64,000 nucleotides of DNA from positions 98,317,381 to 98,381,380 of the forward strand of contig JALJCS010000001.1 of assembly GCA_023055355.1 (NCBI GenBank), read 5' to 3'. Source of the stretch: Agelaius tricolor. Taxonomy: Eukaryota > Chordata > Aves > Passeriformes > Icteridae. The number at the start of each line of letters is the position of its first letter. Position 1 is the stretch's first letter. Below the pieces are notes generated by a model that saw only the letters and a program-made list of their open reading frames with translations, was not told where the DNA came from and made no database searches. Positions 36,646 to 50,460 of this stretch are shown piece by piece. A program made the translations under genes and the position numbers.

Positions 36646-39334
36646 TTTGGTGAAATATAAATAATGCAGTTACAAATGTATATGCATCATGGCTCAATAT
36701 TATGTACCATATATTTGCACTGTCATTATTGTTGTTTATTCTCATAATCCAGATTCTTGAGAATTTAAATCAAACATCATTGCTTCTCAACACTATCAAG
36801 TTAGATCTTTTCTTTTGACAGCCACAACTAGCCATGTCACACTTATTTTTGAGGCACCCCTGATGCCTTTATTGCAACTCTTGTATTCCTGAAGCCCCAT
36901 GTGCTTGTCAGCATGGACTGACACTGCTGTCAAACTGCTACAAATGACACAAAAAAGCCAAATCAAATAAACCTAACTCTGTCTATTCAGGTGTGCCTCT
37001 CAACCAGACAAAAGCAATCTTATCCATTAAATTGTATTGATAAAACACAGTAAGACATTTTGTTTTTCTTGTTACTTCAAATGGTTGTATTTCACAATTA
37101 CTTGGGCTGTGGTAAAAGACCCAGACTGGCTCATACAAGGCCAGAGGATTCAAGAGCCTTTCAAAATCAGATGTACCTTTTCTGTGCCCCAAGCCACAAA
37201 GAGCTGGAAAGCTATCAGGCATTGACCTGGTTCTAGACCAATGTACAGCCTTTCATACAGAATTCCATTTAATTTCTTTACCCTACTCTGAGATGATACA
37301 ACAATCTTTTAATGCTTAAAATTTCTTCTAGCTCAAGGTTAGGGTATCATACTTGAGTGGGAATAGATCAGGGGTAGCTGAATTAGTCTACCTTGAAAAT
37401 GCCTTAAATGATGAAGAACAGATTTTGTCATAACTAGCTCACTTTTCTAATCTTCATTTTAAGAAAATAAAAATGTCAATAACTAAATTTTTCTTTCCTA
37501 GTTTAACCTATTAAAACTCTAATTCCTCCTTCAAAAATATTTCATTTGTTCATCCATTCCATCACTAATAAATTAAAACTGTATGTAGTGAAATTAATTA
37601 CTAGGTATCTAGAAAAAGATGTTTGCTAGAAAGTTAGATAGAGAATGCTGTCAGCCTGGACAAGAGGAAGACAAAATGGAATGTGCCTCCTATCATCTAT
37701 AACAAGAGCAGCCTGTAAGTAAAATGAAAGAAAATCCTTCCATGCATCATTTGTTTAACTGAGATTAATGTAGAAACATGAGTGAAATTAGACAATTAAT
37801 GACAGATCTTTACTCTGAGGCATATGTCTTCACAGTGTATTTATACCCAAACAAACAAACAACAAAAGGTACAGTGCAGCTGCTGACAGTGAGGCAAAAG
37901 AAAAATAAGGCCAGTAAAAGCAAGGCTTTATTTTTCCATACTGAAATGTTTGCTCAAAGTAAAGCCAGAATTTTTCCTTTTCAAATAGCAAAGTATGGCC
38001 ACTTCACTGTGCCCCTCTTATGCTTAATTTCATTTTAGTCTTGAAAGGGGTCTTCAAGAATGTCACAGGAGTTGAAGCCCCACTTAATTCTTGCTTTTTC
38101 CAACTTGGCCAGGAGTGTAATGGACTATGCATTTGGGAAAATGCTGTTTTCATGGATTATACTAACACAAGCATTAGCATTTTTCATTCCTGTTCCAGCA
38201 GCCATATATAAGGTTAAAGGCTTAGATCAATATAAAAAGGCTTTCCAAATTTCAGGACTTTGGCCCACAGATGACTCTGATGGTGCACCACTGAATACTA
38301 ACCTCTGAATGGCACACTGCAAACTGTGAGTAAAGGGTGCACAACACAAGGAAAGAAAAAGTACCTCAGTGGTAAATCTGTCACCATGTGGTGGTACTGA
38401 CAACCTGGTAGGTAGGCAGCCTTCAGTGGTTTTATCATGTAAATCCTTCTGAGACTGTTGAACAGGTTTTACACCACTGCAGTTTTTCCAGCAGGACACA
38501 AAAATACATTAAGGCATATAACTCAGCCTCTCTGATTCATGCCTTCCTGTACTGTTCTTTTACTGCTCTCTAATTTTAATTAGAAAACTAAATTTTTGAG
38601 AATTAAGCAGTATCAATTATTAAATATTAGGACATAGAAAGTAGGGATAGTGGCATCAGACATCTAGACAGAGATGGAATACCTTTTCTAGGACAATTAA
38701 GAAAGCTTTGTTTTCAAATGAAGCTTTTGACTGAGGCTAATAGTTCTAAACTCATCAATACATATTCCACAAAACCACATTGCTACAGCACTGCTTCAGT
38801 GGACCCTTCCAGAAAAAAAACCTAATAATTTATATTACTTAAAATGCTACTATATTTCTGCATATAAAGGCTACAGAATCACAGGCCAGCCAGGAAGCTG
38901 GTATAATCTGATGCATTCAAATCATGCAATCAGCTATGGCCATCAAGATTTCAGTATTTCCATATTATGAGCTTCCAGAGCAATCTGTTGAGAGATGACA
39001 ATGGCTCCAAATCACATTAATACAAAGGTAGCAATAAGAACTGGTACTGTCACAATTTACTAATGAATAGTGAAGTACAAATAACTGGAAATAGGATGAA
39101 GAAAGGAAAGAAATCTAGGTTAGTGGAAAGGAGAAGATTATACTTTAAAGCACTGCAATGAATTTATCATTACTGACTTCAACCTCTGATCATTTTATTC
39201 TGAATGTTGTTTATTATGTCTCTGTTACTAGGGAGCTTACCCAATTTGAACCTCTGACATTCTCATCTCTGGAAACTGCTGGAACATTTTTGCATTCATT
39301 AACCTTAATATGCTTTTATCGGTCTCAGAACTAA

Positions 39335-39357
39335 AAACAAACAAACAAACAAACAAG
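39335..39357 (+). repeat. (AAAC)n microsatellite
   Basis: About five AAAC units at the end of an A/C-rich run. No element boundary is visible. Confidence 0.9.
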
Positions 39358-39646
39358 CAGCTATATCCTGAACAGTAAGAGGTTCAGCTGCAAAAACCAG
39401 TCTGCAACAAGAACAAAAGGTGACAGTAAAAGCCAGTTGATGAACTAGCTAGTGAAAGAAGACTTGAGTAGAAAGGACTAAGACTGGAATAAAGTAATCA
39501 ATTACTAATGGCCAACAGGCATTTGATATTTGAAAAGAAGAGAGATTTTCTTTTTCAGCTGTTGGTTTTTTTCCCCCTATATACAGAAATGACTTCCTTG
39601 TGTGAATTACTGTTTTCATTTTAGGGGAGAAAAAACTATTACAAAA

Positions 39647-39670
39647 CAAGTAAGCAAGCAAGCAAACAAA
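39647..39670 (+). repeat. (AAGC)n microsatellite
   Basis: About four AAGC/CAAG units passing into AAAC. Simple repeat only. Confidence 0.85.
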
Positions 39671-40772
39671 AGAACTCCATGAAAAACACTACGGACCGCT
39701 GTTTTGTACTGGACAGCTTTCAAAAGGTAAAGATGCTTAACAGGATATATAAAATATTTCAAGCTTTTAAGCAAAAATTTGGTTATTTCTTGCTTCCTGG
39801 GATATCCTGAGACATTAAATTCTGAGTAACGTTTTTGCCACCTTTTTTTGCAGCCATGAAGCTTCCTTTAGAACCCAAAGTAAAACAATTCTGTTCATTT
39901 AAAAAATCACAACAGGCAAATGGTTACTAATTTCCAAAAGTTTTAAAAATATTTAAAATGAAAGTTGACATTGTGAATACTCAACCGGCTTATAAAATGC
40001 TTACTGAGCCTCAGAAGCTCTATGAAATGACTCAGTAACTCTCTGTTAGGTGTCTCCATACTGTGAAGTTACTCTTTACACTTCTGCAGTGGGGGTTTAA
40101 TGCTGCTGTCACTCACACTACAGAGATTCTTACTTGTTTGCACATTCTGATCTGGGACAATTATTTTCTGTGGCAAAGTCTGGGTGACAGCATTCATGCC
40201 ACTTCGTGGATACAATCTAGGATGTCAAACTCAGTCCAAGCACCCTCCCTGTCATGGATAACTAGTACATTTCAGTCCTAATGTGACTTGCTTTGAAATT
40301 TCATTTTATTGTAGCATCTCTCTGACTGCTGAGTAAGATAAGGATGCCAGAACTAAGAGGAGGAGGAAGGAGGAACTGGAAAGGCTCGTTTACAATTCAG
40401 AGGCCCCTTCTGGTTACTTTCTGAGAGTATCAGGCATATGATAACAGATGTAAACCCTATTTTATAAAGTAATAATCATTTACACTTGATTCTTCACTGA
40501 GGGAGCTCTCTGTGATTCTAATTTATGAGCTGTTTAAGACATAAATTTTGGAATGGCACAGATGAGGCCACTGTGAGTTAAAGAAATAACAAAAATAGAT
40601 ACATGAATTATCAAAACTTTCATGATGTGTGGCACATCAGAATAAATGCAAGATGTGTTATTGTCATAACCATTTCTCACTAAAAGACCAATTATCACAC
40701 CCAGAACTCCTTTAGGAACTTTGTTCTGATCTTCATTTTCCTACTGCCTGCTAGTTTGATTTTTCACTGCAA

Positions 40773-41189
40773 ATGCATTTACTTCAGTCTGTATTCAAAA
40801 AGATGTCAGGCCTCCAAGTTCAATGTCTTGAGATTTTTAAGGTCCAAGAAGAAGCAGTTTCAAAGATATCTGAATCAAAAGAAAACCTGCAGAGGTTTTC
40901 TACCACCCTTTTCCAATCAATGCAAGTTATTTGTATACTGCAAATAAAGGAGTACAGGCTCCCTGGGAGAGTCCTGCAACTTTACCTCACCCTAAAATCT
41001 GAAATTTCAATACTCACACCATATCACAGTAAAATAATGACACGACTTCAGAGAGCTCTTTCAGTCTGTTATGTATTTCATCATTTAAGGATTATCCAAT
41101 TAAGCTCTCCAGTTAGTGAAAGAAATCTTTATGCTGACCCTGTCTCTAAAAACACAGTTAAATCTAATGAAAGGTTCCTGCATGTTTGA
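40773..41189 (+). other. Unverified 138-codon open frame
   Basis: This is the longest ATG-started plus-strand frame outside known repeats. Its first 50 or so residues are rich in K, E, Q and S, and resemble a helical segment. A plausible splice acceptor (pyrimidine-rich, then TTACTTCAG) ends at 40787, within the frame. The second half looks random. I recognise no domain. A frame this long is roughly a once-per-window chance event in DNA of this composition and size, so it is not called a gene. A candidate exon would cover only about 40788-40940. Confidence 0.15.
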
Positions 41190-42189
41190 AATTGCAAAAT
41201 CACTCAGACACTGAAACTGTGAAGTGTGTTTGAGCTTCCAGAGCCACCTGCTGAGCATCTCCACAAGTGGTAAGGGAGGGCTAACAGCTTCACAAGGGTT
41301 TATTGTTAAAAAAAAACCACTGTGGAGAAGACTCTCCTGCACCAGCCAGTAAAAGTGCTGACTACAGGTGTTTGATCTCCTGCTTGTATTCCTCCTTGTT
41401 TGTGTGCCTGACCTAGTGCTGAGAAAAGCTGTCTCTGTCTACTCAGGAGTAAATCCATTGAAATGACTTTCTGCCAAGGGATTCTAAGGTTTTAGGCATA
41501 GAAAAACCTTCTTTTGTTCTTTCTCCCTTTTTTTTTTCTTGGGGTTTTTGTTTGGTTAGGGGTTTTGTTTTGTTGGAGTTTTTTTATTAAACCTGTAGAA
41601 ACATGGTGAAAGGAATATGAGATTTGTGGCAGTAAAAAGGGAGACAAGGAAACAAAGTCTGTAGCCTTGTGCAGTATTGTGATAATCTGTCATATATATC
41701 CCATTGGTCCTGAGGAAATCAGAAGATGCTCCCTAAAATTACTACAAAGAATACAACAAATGACATCTAAGCACACATTCCCATGTAACTGGCACATGTC
41801 ACTGCCTGCACTTGGCTTTGATCAGAACAATTACAATTATCCACATGTAAACAGAAATAAAAGTGGGGTTTCCTAAACAAATACTTGCAGACATCAAAAG
41901 CAGCAGAGGACAGAATGGTCTGTGGATATTTCCAAACACATCCTAAATCACCAGGCACACAGTACTGTGCTTTCTCCTGTCCTCCTCCTTTCAGTAATGC
42001 TGGAGTCACTCTGGAAATCAGTCTCCAGGGTGGGAGGAAATCAAAGCACAAGCAGCTCCTTGCTGCCATGATCAGATTTCTTCTGGGATGTTTCTTCAGC
42101 CCCGGAGTCTCTCAATCACTGTACATTTTATCCTTTGCTTTAGCACGGGCATAGTTAACTCTCCTTTCTCTCTGAATCTACTTGCAACA
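41190..42189. other. Non-coding DNA with a T/G-rich tract
   Basis: A T/G-rich low-complexity tract lies at about 41521-41590. Frames at 41767-42069 (-) and 41885-42154 (+) are antisense to each other and without motifs. Confidence 0.5.
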
Positions 42190-42440
42190 TGAAACCTGTT
42201 GCAGGTGAATTTTAAGAGGGGTCCCATCATGTTGGGAGGCCAAGGAGAGGAGCTGTCCTCTGCCCTTCCCCTGGAGCAGGTGAACCTGGGGTGGAAGGAG
42301 AATGTGTGGCTGTGCCTGGCGCTGGTGTTTGTTTTACCAGGAGCAGAGCACTGCTGCACACCAGCCACAGAGCACTTCCATCACCAGGCAGAAAGGCACA
42401 AAATGACTTCTAAGCACTACCCAGGTTAGGCACTGCTGAG
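42190..42440. other. GC-richer patch, unassigned
   Basis: A GC-rich segment with GGAGAGGAGCTGTCCTCTG (42243-42261), in which CAGAGGAC-like arms face each other. Open frames run on both strands (42199-42429, + and 42096-42368, -). No transposon tail or protein domain is visible. It may be a decayed LTR or retrocopy. Confidence 0.35.
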
Positions 42441-44624
42441 CAGGGGGTGTTTGGATTGCCTGGATACAGCCTTAAACCCAGAGTAACTGGCTTCTAACGT
42501 GAAAGCTAATTCTCTGTGATGTCTCAATGTGCCATTTATGCTGTGCCACCAGGGAACTCAGACACTCTGCACTTGCCTACCTGATATGAATTCTCCTTTG
42601 ATAGTTACCAGATTGCCTATTAGTTAAAGCAGTACAAATGTAACACATGTGGCTTCTATACCACCTGCATATTCACAGTTCTGCCCTGAATTGAGATTCA
42701 TAAAATGGAATAAAACTTTTACAAACATTGATTTTATGGCAAACTGCCTCTGGGGAAAATCACATCTTTTGTTAAGGCAACAGCCTTCTGCCAAATGGAA
42801 ATCATGTTGCTGAAAATCCCCTTCTGCGTTGTCCATTTAATCTCTCCTTGTCATTTTTGCAGGGGTTTTCTTTGCAGGGGTTTTTGTTTGTTTTTTGTTT
42901 AACCTTTTATGTAAACAATAATGCTCTCAGCATCAAAAGATAATGCTGAAAGACATCCATCAATGGAGTATATACAAAAAACCAAATATTAAATACTGGG
43001 TATTTTTTTCTATTCTATGTGTCTGCTTTATATGTGGTACAAGTTAAAAACCAGTCTTAAAAATAAGGTTAGGATTATCTATTGCTAACCACTGCAGTGC
43101 TTAGTATTAGAGCATGTAGGATTTTCATTTACACACATTATTTTTATGAGGATACATGTGAAATAAGATGGCAAAATTAGATAGTGTCTTTATTAATACT
43201 GATCAGTAGCATTAAAATTACAATCAACAACTAATGTACAGAACATACCATACCTGTCCATAAATTTATATTTAACTGAATACTGTATAAGAAAAAGGAT
43301 AAAAAAGAGTGGCTGCAGTATTTCCTAAAGATAAATTCCCTTCCTCAAGTTCAACTGCAAAATATCTTCTGTTGCTTCCTCTCCTGAAACCAGGAGCTGT
43401 ACATAGACAGAATATGGACAAAATTAACTGACAAATTTATGGTTTATGAGATCAATTGTAAAATTTTTAGATTACTGTTCTTCCATAGAGACAGCCCTGA
43501 CTCTGAAACACACACTGCTGTCTCTAAGAGCTGGGGGAAAAAAAAGGCAGTAAAAACTTCTTCCTCAGCTAGACATGATTAGTATGTTCAGTCTTGAGAC
43601 AGTATAGTGGGAACATTCTATAATAAGTGAATTTCTTCTTGACTTTTTCTACAGTCTCAGCTACTCAAGGCAAAGGGTCATCACCATGACTGAAGAAATT
43701 AAAGAAAGAGGTTGAACTTTACAGCATCCTTATTCTTTTCCCTCTTCTATGCAGAAAGGGAGTATACAACTGAAAAAGCTACACAGGAAAATAAGTAATT
43801 TATTGTAAATGGTGAACAAAGTGTCCAGTCACCAATAAACTCTCAGCCTGAAAGAGCACTTTTAATCTATCAGGTATTACAGTGCTATTGGTATGCAATA
43901 TTGTAATTCAGTGTGACCAATGGAAACAGTATTCAGTACTAAAGAGCCAGCAAAGCAGCAGGTCCAAACTATCTGCATCTCATTTCAGATTTAATTATTG
44001 CAATAACATCTCATTTGCTTCAAGGTATTATAATTATCTTCTCATTTGAAATGGAGTGGTATTTTAATATGAATGTAGTTAATGAGGCAATAGGTTGAAA
44101 ATGTCCATAACATTGGGCTTTAAAGTAGAACAAACTGTTTTAAAAATTGGTCACTGAAAGTTAAGGGCATTTTCATTCTGCCAAATGCAGAGTATACACT
44201 CAAGTGATTTATAGTAATTTTTACAAATTGCAGTGGGTTTTAGTTTAAAATTGCTAATAAATGCAGGCGTTAATTAAGAGTGCTTCTGCTGCATTTGCCC
44301 ATTTAGACTGTATCAGGCCATGATTTAAAATGTAAATGCTCATTTAATTTGAGGACAAAGAAAGAAGAAAAGTCTGTCACAGCAAGCTTTCAGATCTCTT
44401 GAACATTAATAAAAATATTCTGGTACAGTTGTAATTTATCTAGATGGCAAAAAACATTTCTTCAATAATGCTGTGTACAAACATTAGCATTTTATGTCTT
44501 AATTGATATCTATTGGATTAGGTAGTTCAACATATATTACTTTTTAAAAATAATACTTTCTAAATTCTCTGTAATTGATTTTGAATTATAAATTGTTCTC
44601 TGGAAACTTAAAAAAAATTATTAG
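42441..44624. other. Non-coding DNA, no gene seen
   Basis: Contains a small direct repeat, TTTGCAGGGGTTTT at 42856-42869 and 42871-42884, inside a T/G-rich tract. The segment 44180-44360 is discussed as a possible conserved element. No exon or transposon recognised. Confidence 0.5.
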
Positions 44625-44642
44625 GATGATGATGATGATGAT
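44625..44642 (+). repeat. (GAT)6 microsatellite
   Basis: Six uninterrupted GAT units. Confidence 0.95.
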
Positions 44643-47600
44643 CTGAGATTTAAAAGTCCCCCAAAGCCCAAGGAGTTGTTTCTGCATAACTATGTTATAG
44701 CCCTGAAACACCCATGTTCATAACCCAGGATAAGATGCTCCCTAAGAAAATGAATTCTTTCTTTGATGTAACTGACAACATTTTGTCATTATTAAGTAAC
44801 CTGTGACAAACACCTCAGCACACACTAGTTATTTCCCGATGGATTACCTTAAGATGTTGAAACTGATCGCTACCATTTCCTAAACCCTTTCTGCTGCCTG
44901 CAAAAGCCTGAAATTCTTGCTAGTTTGCAAGTTGACAATTTCTATTTGGCCATAAGAGATTTTAAAAATTTAATTATTTTTTGTGGTTTTTTTTTTTTTT
45001 TTTTAAGTACATGTAAGATGATCACATACTCAACACAAGAGTTTAAGACAACTCAGGACTACAGCAAAAGGGCTTTGTTCCTTGAGCTTCAGGAAACAGT
45101 CACAAGTACATGATTCTAAGACTTCAACTGCCCCCCCCCACCAAAATATGGCAAAGTTATCAAAATCTAAGAATCTAAATTATTAGATACTTTTTGTTCC
45201 TGCTGTACTCTACACTTTGACTTTTGACCTTTTTCCAAATACTCCCTTCAGAAACCTGAGGGTTTTTTCATCTGACTTCCTTACTAGCAGCCATTCCCTA
45301 TGTTCTATTTTCAACCCAATAAAGAAAAATACAAGCCAAATAACGTTGATGATTTTTTTTTTTTACTTCAGTTTACTTTTAGGTGAATTTCTGCTGTACT
45401 GTTTCTGACTGCACGCAACATTGCTATTTGGGAACATTTCATTCTCTTCCAAATGTGCAGAATTTACATCAAAACTAATCTATGAGGAGAGAAGCAATAT
45501 GGTAATGGGCTTGCAGTGATTATTTTTGTCTACATCTCATATGCCAATACCACCTCTGACCCTAATAAAACCAAATCTTGGTAGATTGCTTGCAATCACT
45601 TCTGTGTTTCTATTGGTTATTACCTAGATCTGGTGTGCAGTTTCCTAAAACATTTAGCTGTAGCAGATCCCTTTGAATCTCTAATATATTTTCCCTTTCC
45701 TGACTTTCCCTTCTCTAACATGACTACCATAAAGCTTTCTTCTTATTATTTTTATTTTTTTTTTAAATCTATGAAAAACTGTTGCACACATTCATCCTAA
45801 CCTTCTTGAATCTATTAGCAGAAACTGCAAATCCCAATGGGACACGAATGCTTTTGCAGAAGCTCCTGATTAAGACATCCCAGAGGTGCAGCTCTGAGTT
45901 CCAAAAATACAATACGTTTTTTGTAGATTCTGCTCTACGTGACTTATGCCTGCTGTGCTAATCACTCATGTCACTCAATAGCTATTTTGAGTTCTTATTG
46001 CTTATTCTTTAAAACTGAAAAATTGATAAAATCAGGATGATGCACAGTAACCATTTCAGCAGTCTACCATTGTCCAGGAATGTTCAAGCTGTGGAACTAT
46101 CATAAAGACACAGGCTATCATGAAATTCTGTGGTTCTTTGATTCATACCTCCCAGCACTGAGATGTAGCAACATACTATGTCAACAGTTTGGAGGCTTTG
46201 CCCGTAGTTCTCACTAATGAACATTTGTAATTTGAGAGTTCAATTTTAACAGCAGGATAACCACTGCTAAGCTGGTAGTACCACTTCATCCTGAATGATT
46301 AAGCCAAAAGCTCTTTCTATATTTGGGTACAGCCACAGAAGAATTGATTCCTGCTAAAAAGTACACTCCCACAAACATCTGGCTCTTCTTTTAACTTTCC
46401 TGCCATCAGTATTCTTTCCATCTTTTCACCTGTCCAGGAGTTCAGAGCAGGAATATGAAGGGATCACCCAGGTATCTCACTGTTTCTTGCACAGATACTG
46501 ATTTACATTCTCCTGCCCACAAATGAGGCCAAAATTTAGACAGCTGTCATAATATCTCTATACTGTTGCTCTCCACTTCCACTTTGGAGGCGGGCATTAT
46601 TTTATCTGCCCTAACCCACTAGAATCAGACTTCACTTTCTTCATTCTGATAAACAGGATACCAAATCCTAGTATCTTAAGAAGAAAGGTTCTCTAATTTT
46701 AGTTCTTTGTTATTCCCTCTTTATAAGCATTACCATCCTTGGCTGTTTTCTGCTTCACTGTCACAGCTTATGACACGTACACGAAGGATGGTAGTTAAAA
46801 TGTTTTCATCCCACTGAACCTCTCCTGGATGGATGTTGATATCCTCACAAAGATACCAGAATTTTTCTTTCCCTCTGTGCTTGTGCAGAGCCATCTGTAG
46901 TGACAAAATAGCATTGCAAAGACATCAGTGTACTGAACATTTCATCCAGCTCTATGTGCAAAAACTAAATGTCAGGTGCCAGATTTATGACTCCACAGGA
47001 TATAAATATTCTCTCTCTGGAAAGGTCACACAAGATTATCATCAATACATAAAGCAGACACTGACAGCCATGTCTGTTTCAGTACCTTCAGTTGTTTCTA
47101 GATCTATAATTTGCTGTGCAGTTGTTTTACAACCACCATAATGATTAGTCAATATGGGGTAACATTATTTTCTGATTCTACCATAATGGTCTTTCATGGA
47201 GGTCAAATTACAGCTTTGCTAGGACAGAGCCATTTACTATGAAAGTGGCTTCTTATTTCTGGTTGTATAGAGCTGATTTCTTGTACTTTACATATGGAAG
47301 TTCATGAGTTGTCTTAAATCTCTGCTCTTTAGGATTCATTCCCCATTAGAGTTCTCTAGAATTTGTTAATTACTTCTTGGCTGTTACTCACTTGAAGAAA
47401 GCTTTTATTATTTCTTTGTTTGATTGTTTGTTTTACCCTTTTTTAATTTAATTGATAGAGTTTTTTAAAAAACTGTGCTTGGTTCTAATTCATCCTTGAG
47501 GATTTGCACTGGATTGCCTTATTGATCTGATGGAGTCTTATTGCTTCTGCTTTGACTTTGATGTCATATCTAGATGTTTTCTTGTCTAGAGCATTTAATC

Positions 47601-50259
47601 TATTTTATGTTCTAGGACTGAGGACATTCTCTGATCCCACATCTTTTCCACATAAAATTTTGGCAAAATCCTTCCTTGACTTGCTTCAATTGCACCTGAT
47701 GCTACCAAAGGTTTCTGCAACAAGGCACTTTCCATACTTCCACACCATCTGTCTCAGTAAACATAACTTCTCCCAGCATGGATTCCTGTCATTTGTACAT
47801 AGTGGGAGGGAAGCTAATGCCTGACTAGTCTTGGTTACTCATCCTTCCAGGATTTTCATTCTTGCCTTTCTATGTATTTGTATGTTAAAACTGATTTAAG
47901 ATTAGATTCCTCTTTCAGATTGATCTTTCAAATGGTGTCCCCTACACCAGTTTCCTTAGAATGCCCACTTATGTGACAAGAAATATTCACAATAGTATCT
48001 ACTCCCTCATACTTGCTTTGGATACTTCAAGGATCTTTAAAAATATTTTAATATTTCAAATTAATATTTCCAATTACCAATACTGAAGCAAAGTCAAGCT
48101 TTAGAGAAATTCATGCTTTCTCTTACAGTCCCCCTTTTTTTTGCACAGTGAGATCTATGACCTCAGAATCCCATGTCCACTGAATTTTCATTCTGTTTCT
48201 GTCTCTGCTGCAAAATTCAGACATCTCAGTACTTCAGATATGCCAGTACTTCAGGGCTGCAATGAAAAGTGCTGCAGTAAGCACAACTGTAAGAAACAGA
48301 GCTTTCATGTGCATACAGCAGTCTCAGACTCAGCTGTTTCCAACTACATCAAAAACAACTTCAATTATGCCCTTAGTCCACACTAATATATGTCCTTCAT
48401 GAAAACTGTTCTTTTTTCAGTTCTGCTATAACCTTCGTTATCTTTCCCTGAGAAAAAAAAGAAAAAACTGTTACAGCTGCAAATGCATATCAAAAACTTA
48501 AGATAAAGCACATGATAGAAAAACTATAATTGTTTCAATATCCCCAAAAGTCAATGTGAAGGTTAAACTGTAAAGAAATTCAAGTATATTAAGGAAGAAA
48601 CACACAGCATAATAACCATGCAATCTAAATTCTTGTACTGTAGTAGCACCACAAAGAAACCATTTGGTTTCTGTTAAGATTTTCAGAGCTTGTGATTCCA
48701 AATCTTGTGAAACTGATTTTTTGAACATATTGTCTTCTTTTTTCTTGCTAGTTTCACACTAGTGAAAGATAATTCACACATTTCTTTACCTTGGCATTTC
48801 TCAGAACAGAGTGAAGAATGCCAATGTTTTAGTGAAAGTACATATTTAACCCCTCCACCACTGCTTTCCAGTAGCATTTCTAAGAATGCTTTTTAAGTGA
48901 TCAAAAATGCAAGACAAAGTTTATAGGCAGATGATGATGATTACTATTATTCAAACTATTTTCTCCTTAAATTCAGGAGATTTGGATGCATGTAAGCTGT
49001 GTCTGGAAGCAGAAGCTGCAAGCCTAAAACTGAAATAGATGATGGGAACAAGCTACTTAAATGTAAATTTCTATCTGTCTTGCAAAGAAGTTTAGTAGAG
49101 GCTGATCTATTGAATAAAATAATTGGTGCAATGGACTCAGTGTCTACACTTTATGCATTTGAAGATTACTTTGGATTCGTTTTAGTATGGTCCAGAAAAT
49201 GGAAGGCCTTAAGTTCCTACAGTTCATCTTCTGGTTTTCTTCTAGTCTGCAAGACTACATGGTATGAGTTCTGAGCTCATTCCTTGCCACAGCTTAAGTA
49301 CTGTAAGTGGAGATGATTTAGGGATCCTATTCAAAATTGCCCTCCCAGTCTGCACTAAAGTGATCACATAAGTGCATGCCAACTTGCCTCACTGATCGAT
49401 CTAATTAGGTTGAGCTTATAGGACCAATCTTCGCTTACATGGCTCTGTCTGCCTGAAAGCTCATCTCCATCTTTCCCCCACTCTTTGTTCCCTCAGCTTG
49501 TACAGTAAGATATAACCTTTTTCTACAAATCATCCCACATTTCTGTACCTAGACCCTCACGGCTCCAGCACTGCAATTTGCTAAGTGTGTGTGTGTTTAT
49601 CCAGCCATGCAGCCAAGGAAGATGGAAACCAACTACCTGCACACACTGTTCTTTTTTAACTAATTTACTGGTTCCTACTAAGAAAAATATGGCCAGAAAT
49701 TAAAAAGGTTCTTATCTGAAAGTATTAATTGGCACTCTTACAATAATCAGCCCATAGGTTTGGAAGTGCATGACCATTTTGTTGCAGAAACTGTTAATTG
49801 TCACAAACTATATGAGCAATTTTTAATTTTTTTTTTGTTCCTAAAGCTTCAAATTAGAGGGCAGAAATGGATTACATAATGTAATTCCTACATCTCAAGC
49901 TTGGGGTTTTTTTGCCTTATTTTTCTTTCTGAATGGGTAGAAAGATTGTATTTTGCCTTGTGGAGTATGGGCAGTTTTCCCTCACAAAGGAAACTCAATG
50001 AAACAGCAAAGAAAACTCCTGCAGGACTCATTTAGTACCCCAGGCAACATGGGAACAGCTGAAAAGCACTACTAGGTAACTCTCTCACAAATGTACTAAT
50101 GCATGAGTGGAGTATCCTCAGAGCAGGAATGTATGGATATTTACCAACTGGGAAAAAGGTACTGTCCATTGTTTCCATTTGATTTTGTACACTGCCTAAT
50201 ATTTAACATAAAACATGACAGTTATATTTGCTTCTTCTATCATACTGTACTAAGATAGT
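44643..50259. other. Long AT-rich stretch without a recognised gene
   Basis: About 5.6 kb. It holds an 18-T run at 44987-45004, a C-rich run near 45131-45140 and a short GTGTGT run near 49586. The 102-codon frame at 46833-47141 and others have no recognisable domain. A trace like a CR1 tail near 46120-46140 is too short to call. Confidence 0.55.
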
Positions 50260-50460
50260 TTTCCTTTGCATTACCATTCCTCCTCCTGGCCACAGCTGTC
50301 CCATCTCTCCCAATGCAAGGAGCAGAATGGGTGCAGCAGACTGAGTGTGGGAAGCACGTATTTGACAGAGTTCTCTTCCGGACTGCTCCAGCACTCCCCC
50401 TCACTGCACTGCTCTGGCTTGGTTTGGATTTTTTTGGTTTTATGCCTTTCATGATAAGCC
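50260..50460. other. GC-richer patch with overlapping frames
   Basis: This patch contrasts with its AT-rich flanks and includes several CpGs (for example at CACGTA and TTCCGG). Three minus-strand frames and two plus-strand frames overlap here, which is the pattern expected of GC-rich non-coding or element-derived DNA. No domain or transposon tail is recognised. Confidence 0.35.

Larger units (their letters stand above)
36646..40772. other. Non-coding DNA, no gene seen
   Basis: About 4.1 kb of AT-rich DNA with two short microsatellites, listed separately. The overlapping frames around 37778-38499 are on both strands and without motifs. A possible CR1-tail trace at 38876-38890 is too short to call. 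Confidence 0.55.

Noticed and set aside
38876..38905. CAGAATCACAGG, like a reversed CR1 tail
   Set aside because: Too short, with no following CR1 landmark.
46110..46145. ATTCTGTGGTTCTTTGATTC, like a CR1 tail
   Set aside because: Upstream sequence lacks the landmarks that normally precede the tail.
46833..47141. 102-codon frame with spaced cysteines and histidines
   Set aside because: The spacing does not fit a zinc-finger pattern and nothing else supports coding.
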